Origin: Loxodes magnus
Lineage: Eukaryota; Ciliophora; Karyorelictea; Loxodida; Loxodidae
Length of the DNA stretch: 64,000 bases
Assembly: GCA_946699065.1 (NCBI GenBank)
Contig: CAMPDV010000093.1
Coordinates: forward strand, 310,001 to 374,000
Direction: 5' to 3'
The notes below the pieces were generated by a model. It saw only the letters and a list, made by a program, of their open reading frames with translations, was not told the origin of the DNA and made no database searches. The position numbers were made by a program, and so were the translations under genes. Below, in pieces: positions 57,974-64,000 of this stretch; the stretch's first letter is position 1, and each line of letters opens with the position of its first letter.

Positions 57974-59794
57974 GATATTTAATTTAAATTCTGTTAATTT
58001 CTTAAACATTTTAAAATGTATTTTAAAAAGATTCCTTATTAAGAGAAAATAGATGTAGTATAACTCTAGAATTAAATCACTTTGAGATCAAGAATAAGTT
58101 ATCTAAACTTACGTTCTTTTTATATAGTTAATATCAAATCTATTCAAGTGCGAAGTAACAAGATTAAAGCTTTCTGAAAGGGTAGTTTTATAAATATCAT
58201 TTCAAATGAGCATTTAAGTGTTAAAAGTTATAAAATAACTCATTAATAAGTGGTAAAAACAAGCTCAATTTATCTTTTTTAAAACAAGATAGCAAACAGT
58301 AAGCTATTTGACAAATGAGTTCATTGATTTTAGGATATTAGCTTTCTTAAAAATTCTATATTAGTATATCTCAACCTATTCAAAAATCATATTATAATGG
58401 CATACTTCTTAATAATAACTTAATAATGCAAAATTTAAATTAGCCAAATCTAAATCTCAGTACTCACTCTAAATTATCTACATTAAACCAATAAGTTTTT
58501 TCCAAAATTCAATGAATATAACCCTTCCCCATAATGAAAAGACTATCTATTAGATTAAAAAAAATTAGCTTAAAATATTAGATTTGATGCTTATAAACTA
58601 CTCTCTATAACTATTTTAACTATTTGTATAATTTATACCTATATTGCTTATTATATTATCAAAGTTCTTAAAGAAAACTATCTAATAAGGTAGCTAAAAT
58701 CTAAAAAAATTATTACATTTTTTTGGTAAAAAAATAAAAAAGATAAATGTGAAAATGATCTAAAAAGATTAAAAATCTAATTATGATATATGTAAATAAA
58801 ATAGTCAATCTTCATGAAAAAAGATTTAATCTTTAATTTGCATAATTTTAAAATAATTTTGCTTAAATGAAAAGGGATTATAATAATAGAAAATAATTAA
58901 ATCAATTTTAACATTTGAAAGAAAGAACCTAGGAAAAGCAATAAAGAAAAGGTATTACAAATCTAAAATTTGTAATTATATTATTATTCTTAATTAAATT
59001 TATTTTTAATTATATCTAATTTTATTCTTATTTAAGATTTTTCGATCTATTTTAGCAAATAATAGTAAATCTCAGATTTAATAATTTATTAATACTAGAT
59101 ACGATTAAATTTGGTGTCTTATCTTGATGTATAATGTTCTATAAATCAATTTCTATGTGTCTTTAGCATATTTAATCTTTATAAATTATAGTAATTCACA
59201 CTAAAACACTTATTTACAAGTTTATCACAATTTTATTTCTTATTCAGTATAAATTAGAATTTTCAAGTTAAATATTAATTGACATAAGGAATAGCATAAA
59301 TTAATAAATATTCCATTAAATAAGTTTTTATTCTTAGCTTAGAGTGAGTTTATTGATAATAATAAAATTGCTAATCTAAAATATTGTAGAAAGAATAAAA
59401 TATTATAGAAGATTTATTAAAATAACTGTGGGTGCTTTTAAATATACTGTTTTAAAATGCTTATACTTTAAGTCTTAAATATTCCTTCTCATTTTATTAC
59501 TTGATTCGTAGCTAAAAAGTTTATTAAACACATTAAAGTGAAAGATACAACTTCTGCTTAATATTATCTAAGTGTAATAACTAAGATAATTCATCTTATT
59601 GAATTTTTTTAAGTTCTATTTTTTGAATTTGATGAGTATGTTTCTAAGTCCATAGTGTTTTTATACATTAACAGATAATTTGAATTGAAAAACAGTTAAT
59701 TCATTAGATTATCTCTTTTTATCTAAATTAATAATAATATTAATTTTAAGTTTTCCGTTTTAGGGATTTCCAACCCCGTCAAGAGGACAGCAGT
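57974..59794. other. Spacer; open frame but no recognised gene
   Basis: The frame of the secreted protein stays open with few TGA for several hundred codons, and a stretch near 58.5-58.7 kb is somewhat protein-like. No motif is recognised. I treat it as spacer or 3' UTR. Confidence 0.35.
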
Positions 59795-60700
59795 TCATGC
59801 TCCCTGCTGTTAAATATAAATGTTTGGGACGTCCAATTTTAGCGAGATTGGGAACTCGGGTTTCTCCAGGTTTTCCTTTTTTTTTACTTGTTATGGTTCC
59901 ATCTTAATCTTGTATATTGAACCATCCGGGTTGCAATACATTCTTTTCATTCTTGCTTCTTCTTTTTTCTTCTTTTGTTGTTCTTTTATCCAATAGTTTC
60001 TTTATTTCTATTAGAATTTCTAACACTTCCGATAAAAATGTCATACGTTTCCACAGCAGAAACATTTCTTTTTTATTTTGAATTATTTTCCTTGATTTGT
60101 TTAGTCTTTCTAGGCTTCAATTTCCATTTGTATAGTTCCAGTTTCGCTTTACTCTTTCTTAAAAGTTTACAATTTCTCTTCTACTTTTCCGAGTCTGTTA
60201 TCCAGTTCAGTCTGTTTCTAAAGCTAATTTTAGGATTCGTTAGTCTGACTTTGCGAGATATTCTAAAAGGCGTTAAGATCTCTTTCCTAGGACATAAGTC
60301 TTGACTCAATTCCTTCTGCTAGGTCTAGCTTTGCCATCAGCACATCATTGTCCTTCTTCAATCTCTTGACCTCTTCCTGGAGGTTCAGTACCACTTTGAT
60401 GAGCTAATCCATGCTTATCTGAACAGAAGGGTTGAACTCTGATACCTCCTGGTGGAGAATAGACTTCATCTGTTTCCTCGGCTTCTCGCTTGAGGTTGGA
60501 GTTTCCGTGTGTATATTCTTCAAGGTTGTCTTTCATTCGTTTTGTTAGATTCCAAGTTGTTAGTTCAGTGTTGGTTAAGGTTGTGATAGAGAAGATTGTT
60601 AAGATTATTAAGACTTGGTTTCTTGCTTCCTCTCTTCCCTTTTGGCTTAGGAAGAGGTGGTATAGAAGCCTGAATTGAAACCTTCAACCATTTTTTGATT
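59760..60700 (-). mobile_element. LINE remnant around second ORF1
   Basis: Base composition here is visibly richer in G and C than the surrounding DNA, as it is in the LINE at 40 kb. The segment ends sharply on the left at about 59,760 and fades near 60,700. Only ORF1 is present. Confidence 0.55.
59795..60469 (-). CDS. LINE ORF1, second Gag-like protein with CCHC zinc knuckle
   Basis: A 224-residue frame from ATG 60469 to TGA 59797-59795. A leucine/charged coiled coil (VVLNLQEEVKRLKKDND; ELDNRLGKVEEKLQTF) is followed by a zinc knuckle C-x2-C-x4-H-x4-C (CFCCGNVWHFYRKC, W from TGA; first Cys codon 60064-60062) and a basic region. The order coiled coil, CCHC, basic tail matches ORF1 at 40.2-40.8 kb, as do residues after the knuckle (RKC-x-KF, then Y-W). 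No endonuclease or reverse transcriptase follows to the left, so this is an isolated or 3'-truncated element, or a host gene derived from ORF1. The frame is open upstream of the chosen ATG. Two ORFs in other frames (60345-60536 on the minus strand, 60490-60678 on the plus) are shadows. Confidence 0.7.
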
Positions 60701-63700
60701 ATCTCTTTTTACATTTTTTAGATATCAATTATAGTTTTTTTAAATCACCGACTTCTTTTTTATATTAATAATCTTAAAATTTTACCGAAAATGAATTAAT
60801 AAAGCTCTAAATAATGCTCGAATGCTCTTGTTTAAATTTTATAGCAATATATACTTAAAACTTTTATTAAAGTAAACTTATGTTAGCTTATGCTGTTCAA
60901 TCTTTATCATTATTGAATTCTCTAAAACAATATTATGTCGCTAACTTATTTACTGCATCCTGATATAGTTTCTATACAACTCTCTTATTCTAATTGAACA
61001 CTAACACCAATTAACAACAATTAATTTGAGAATGGTAAATTGAATATAAAAGCACAAAGAAAGTTAATTTAAATATAGCAATGTAAAATACTTATAATGT
61101 TTCTAATTTTACATTTAATAGTTAGATAAATTATAGAAACTAAAGATTCTCTATTTAAACAAGCTAACTTAGTAATGAAATGTTGACTATTCATATTTTT
61201 ATTAGAATATAGCTATTTATAGATATATTGATAATGATGTATATATTGTATATATACATTCTTTATTGGGCTGATTTTATAAATTCTAGATTTTTAAAAA
61301 GATGAAAATGCTTATATAGAATAAATGCTTAAAGTTGATAATATATCAATAATAAACTCTTATCGTTCTAATGTTACTATTATATCATAGAGTGGATTTT
61401 CTACAAAAAAGGAATTGCTAAAACAAAAAATGAAACCTTAAGAATGATTTATAAGCAAAAAATGTTAGATAAATATTAATTTTACTTAAAATGTAAATAA
61501 AAAGAATAGAGTCTAATATAAAAAATGTATCTATAGCAACTAAAGATAAGTTAGACTACTTTAAATATAACATTATTGAAAAATAAAAGAAAACATAAAA
61601 TAAATTAATTATATTCAAATCTTAATTAAATGTAATTAAATATATTTATATATCATTTTCGGATATATCCCATTAAATTATATCATTTAATAGTTAATTA
61701 AATAAAAACTATAATTCATATAAAATTTAACATAGTATAATTATAAAGTATCTAAAAATTGACTAAAATTTAAATATATATATAAATGAAAAAAATCATA
61801 AGCAAATAATTGTAAATTTCTTTGATCATTTTAAAGGAAACAATTATCTTAAAATAATTAAGGATTTTTTAAAGATAATAGACAGAAAAACATTAGATTA
61901 ATATATTAATAATCATAATATAGTTACTCTACATTAATGTAGTTATAAACATATATATACATAAAATTAAGTGAACGTCTGCAATATAAAATAAAATATT
62001 GATTCATAAAATAGTTTATGTCATTTAAACTTGAAAGTTATTTTATATCCTATACTTATTGAACTATTAAATATACCAAATTCCGTAATATATCTATGAG
62101 AAATCAGTCATATATAACTATAAAATTAATCAATACAATATAAAGTTCAAGAGATATAATATTTTAGAACTAAAGAATTATGAAAGTTTTTAATCTTTTA
62201 ACTAAAAATGTCTTAAATTTACTTCTTACAATATAGCAACTAAAAAATTTGTTCAAATTATCTAATTTTTATTCAAAATTGATTTAAAGAAGATATTAAA
62301 GTCTAAAATACAATGATTAATATATTGAAGAATTATTTCAAAATTTAGATTTCTTCAAAGTAACTAATAAGAAAATAATGAAACAACTAAAAAAGAGTTG
62401 AATTTTCTATATGCATCTTATTATTTATATAACATAACTAAATCATTAAAAATCTCAAATTTATAAAAATAGATTCTCAGATATAAAAATAGCATCTTAT
62501 TTTATAGCATTTTTAACTGTATAAAGATGAAATAAAATTTTAAATTAATTAACTTTTATTTGATTTTAGCCCTAAAAACTTTGCTCTTCTTTTTACTTTT
62601 ATTACGTAATTTGAATTATTTTATGTGTCTTACCATTATGCAACTAATTTTACATATATCTTCCTAAAGTTAGAAATATAATTTATTATCAAGTTAAATA
62701 AGAAAGATTATACGAGAAAATTCAACATGCTATTTATAATAAATACAGAGGATATAAAAATCTACAAAGAGGTAGCTCAATAAAAGAATCTATTTTTAAG
62801 ATAATTTAAATTTAAAAAAAGTAACTAAATGTAATTAATAATTTAGATAATTTATGAAAAAATTAAAAGTGTAATACTTTCAAAAAAAAACATTCTATAA
62901 TTTTGAAATTCTCTTAATTTTGATACTCTTGATATATGAAAATATAATCAAATAGTTTCTTAAATATAATTTAATTTAGCAATCATTATATAATAAACAT
63001 TGATGATTATAAAAAAGTAAATAAAGTTTATTATATTGAAAATAAAATTGAAATGAAATATATTTATTTAAGTTGATACTTAATATTGTATTGAATTGCC
63101 TAAAATATATGCTCAGCTTATATTCGTCTATATAATATTAGTTTATACATTTAACCTCTAAAAATAAAACATTTCTTTTGATTAAATATGATTGAAAAGC
63201 TTTAAATACTAATGAATAATCCTAAACATTTATATTCATAAGTAAAATTTAATTAAGCAACATCATATTATTTAGTTTCCTTTTTAATGTGAAATATCTA
63301 TAATATTCTTTTAATCTATCATAAAAATATCATGAGCAGAACTATATTTTCTTAACTTTGAAAAAAGTAATATTAGCAAGATTTTTTAGATATATAATGT
63401 TTAAGTTTAATATAATAAATAAACATTTTTGCAATATAAGAGAAAATAATTAATCTATACTGTATAAATATTCTTAGTATATTGTAAAAATAAAGGAAAA
63501 ATAATTAATTTTTTCATATTATATGATTAATAGTCTTACTATATATAAAATAAAATTTAGAATCAACTTTTATTTTAGTTGCTTTTAAGTTAAAAATAAT
63601 ACTCTTTGAAATTAGATTTCAAATTAAGCTTGATAAGTAACCTTTTTGGCTTATAAATTGATGGTTAAAAATAAAAAATTCTGAATTTTTTAAAATCAAG

Positions 63701-64000
63701 AAAACTAAAAAATATAGATAAAAATAATAATTACCTAAAAATCTAATTTGCATGTATAGAATTGATAGCATATTAGCTTACTATAATTTATTAATTTACT
63801 AGAGTAAAATATAATTATAATAGCTGATAAAAGTATTGCCTTATACTAGTATTAACTAATATTTCGATATAATGCTTTAGTATAAAATATACTGAAATAG
63901 TATAAAGAAAATTAAAAAATGCTTATAAACTTTAAAAGAGGTATATAATGTAAAGTATAGTAACAATTTTTCAATTATCATGTATGAAAAAATCTATATG
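60701..64000. other. Extremely AT-rich region without recognised genes
   Basis: More than 3 kb dominated by A/T runs and short T-A repeats, poorer in G and C than any other part of the window. No tRNA, no protein motif and no tandem array with a defined unit is visible on either strand. Confidence 0.6.

Noticed and set aside
1..64000. CRISPR arrays, telomeric repeats, rRNA genes
   Set aside because: No regularly spaced direct repeats, no telomere-like tandem arrays and no rRNA core sequences were seen.

Overview
The window is very AT-rich nuclear DNA of a ciliate that reads TAA and TAG as glutamine and TGA as both tryptophan and stop. This is the ambiguous code known from karyorelictean ciliates such as Loxodes (NCBI table 27); a Condylostoma-like code is the alternative. 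The evidence is direct. Long proteins only appear when TAA/TAG are read through as Q. TGA falls on family-conserved tryptophans of WD40 repeats, of a TRP-type channel and of an amino-acid transporter. The same genes seem to end at TGA. Under this code the usual ORF finders return mostly fragments, so gene limits here rest on family motifs, on comparison of duplicated copies and on very short GT-AG introns (21-38 nt).

Layout. 1-2.2 kb: no gene seen. 2.2-2.4 kb: tRNA-Lys(TTT) and a degenerate tRNA-Ala(TGC). 3.87-47.6 kb: a locus built from two interleaved inverted duplications. IR1 pairs 3.87-15.71 kb with 25.36-37.33 kb. IR2 pairs 18.46-25.13 kb with 40.83-47.59 kb. The central stretch 20.3-26.3 kb carries the only full-length copy of a giant beta-helix/cysteine-rich/multi-TM surface protein gene. 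Its 5' part is repeated at 14.8-15.7 kb and its 3' part at 40.8-45.6 kb. Both broken copies stop exactly where non-LTR retrotransposon (LINE) sequence begins: an ORF2 carboxy-terminal fragment at 15.7 kb, and an ORF1 (CCHC knuckle) plus endonuclease copy at 40.8 kb. IR1 also carries two intact copies of a WD40-ankyrin-like-TRP channel gene (6.6-9.9 and 31.2-34.5 kb) and two copies of an unrecognised ~500-residue gene. IR2 also carries an intact unrecognised gene (46.5-48.4 kb) and its truncated, frameshifted copy (18.5-19.9 kb).

48.4-58 kb is an ordinary single-copy gene stretch. It holds an 11-TM amino-acid/auxin permease family transporter (50.4-51.9 kb), several unrecognised genes, one with a clean 23-nt intron, and a small secreted protein. 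59.8-60.5 kb holds a second LINE ORF1 with a CCHC knuckle. 60.7-64 kb is extremely AT-rich with no gene recognised.

Identity between arms is a mosaic: some blocks are essentially identical, intergenic DNA included, and others are strongly diverged. This points to repeated gene conversion or staged duplication, with the LINEs as likely breakpoint partners. Assembly chimerism must be excluded first, but the divergence between copies argues that most of the structure is real.
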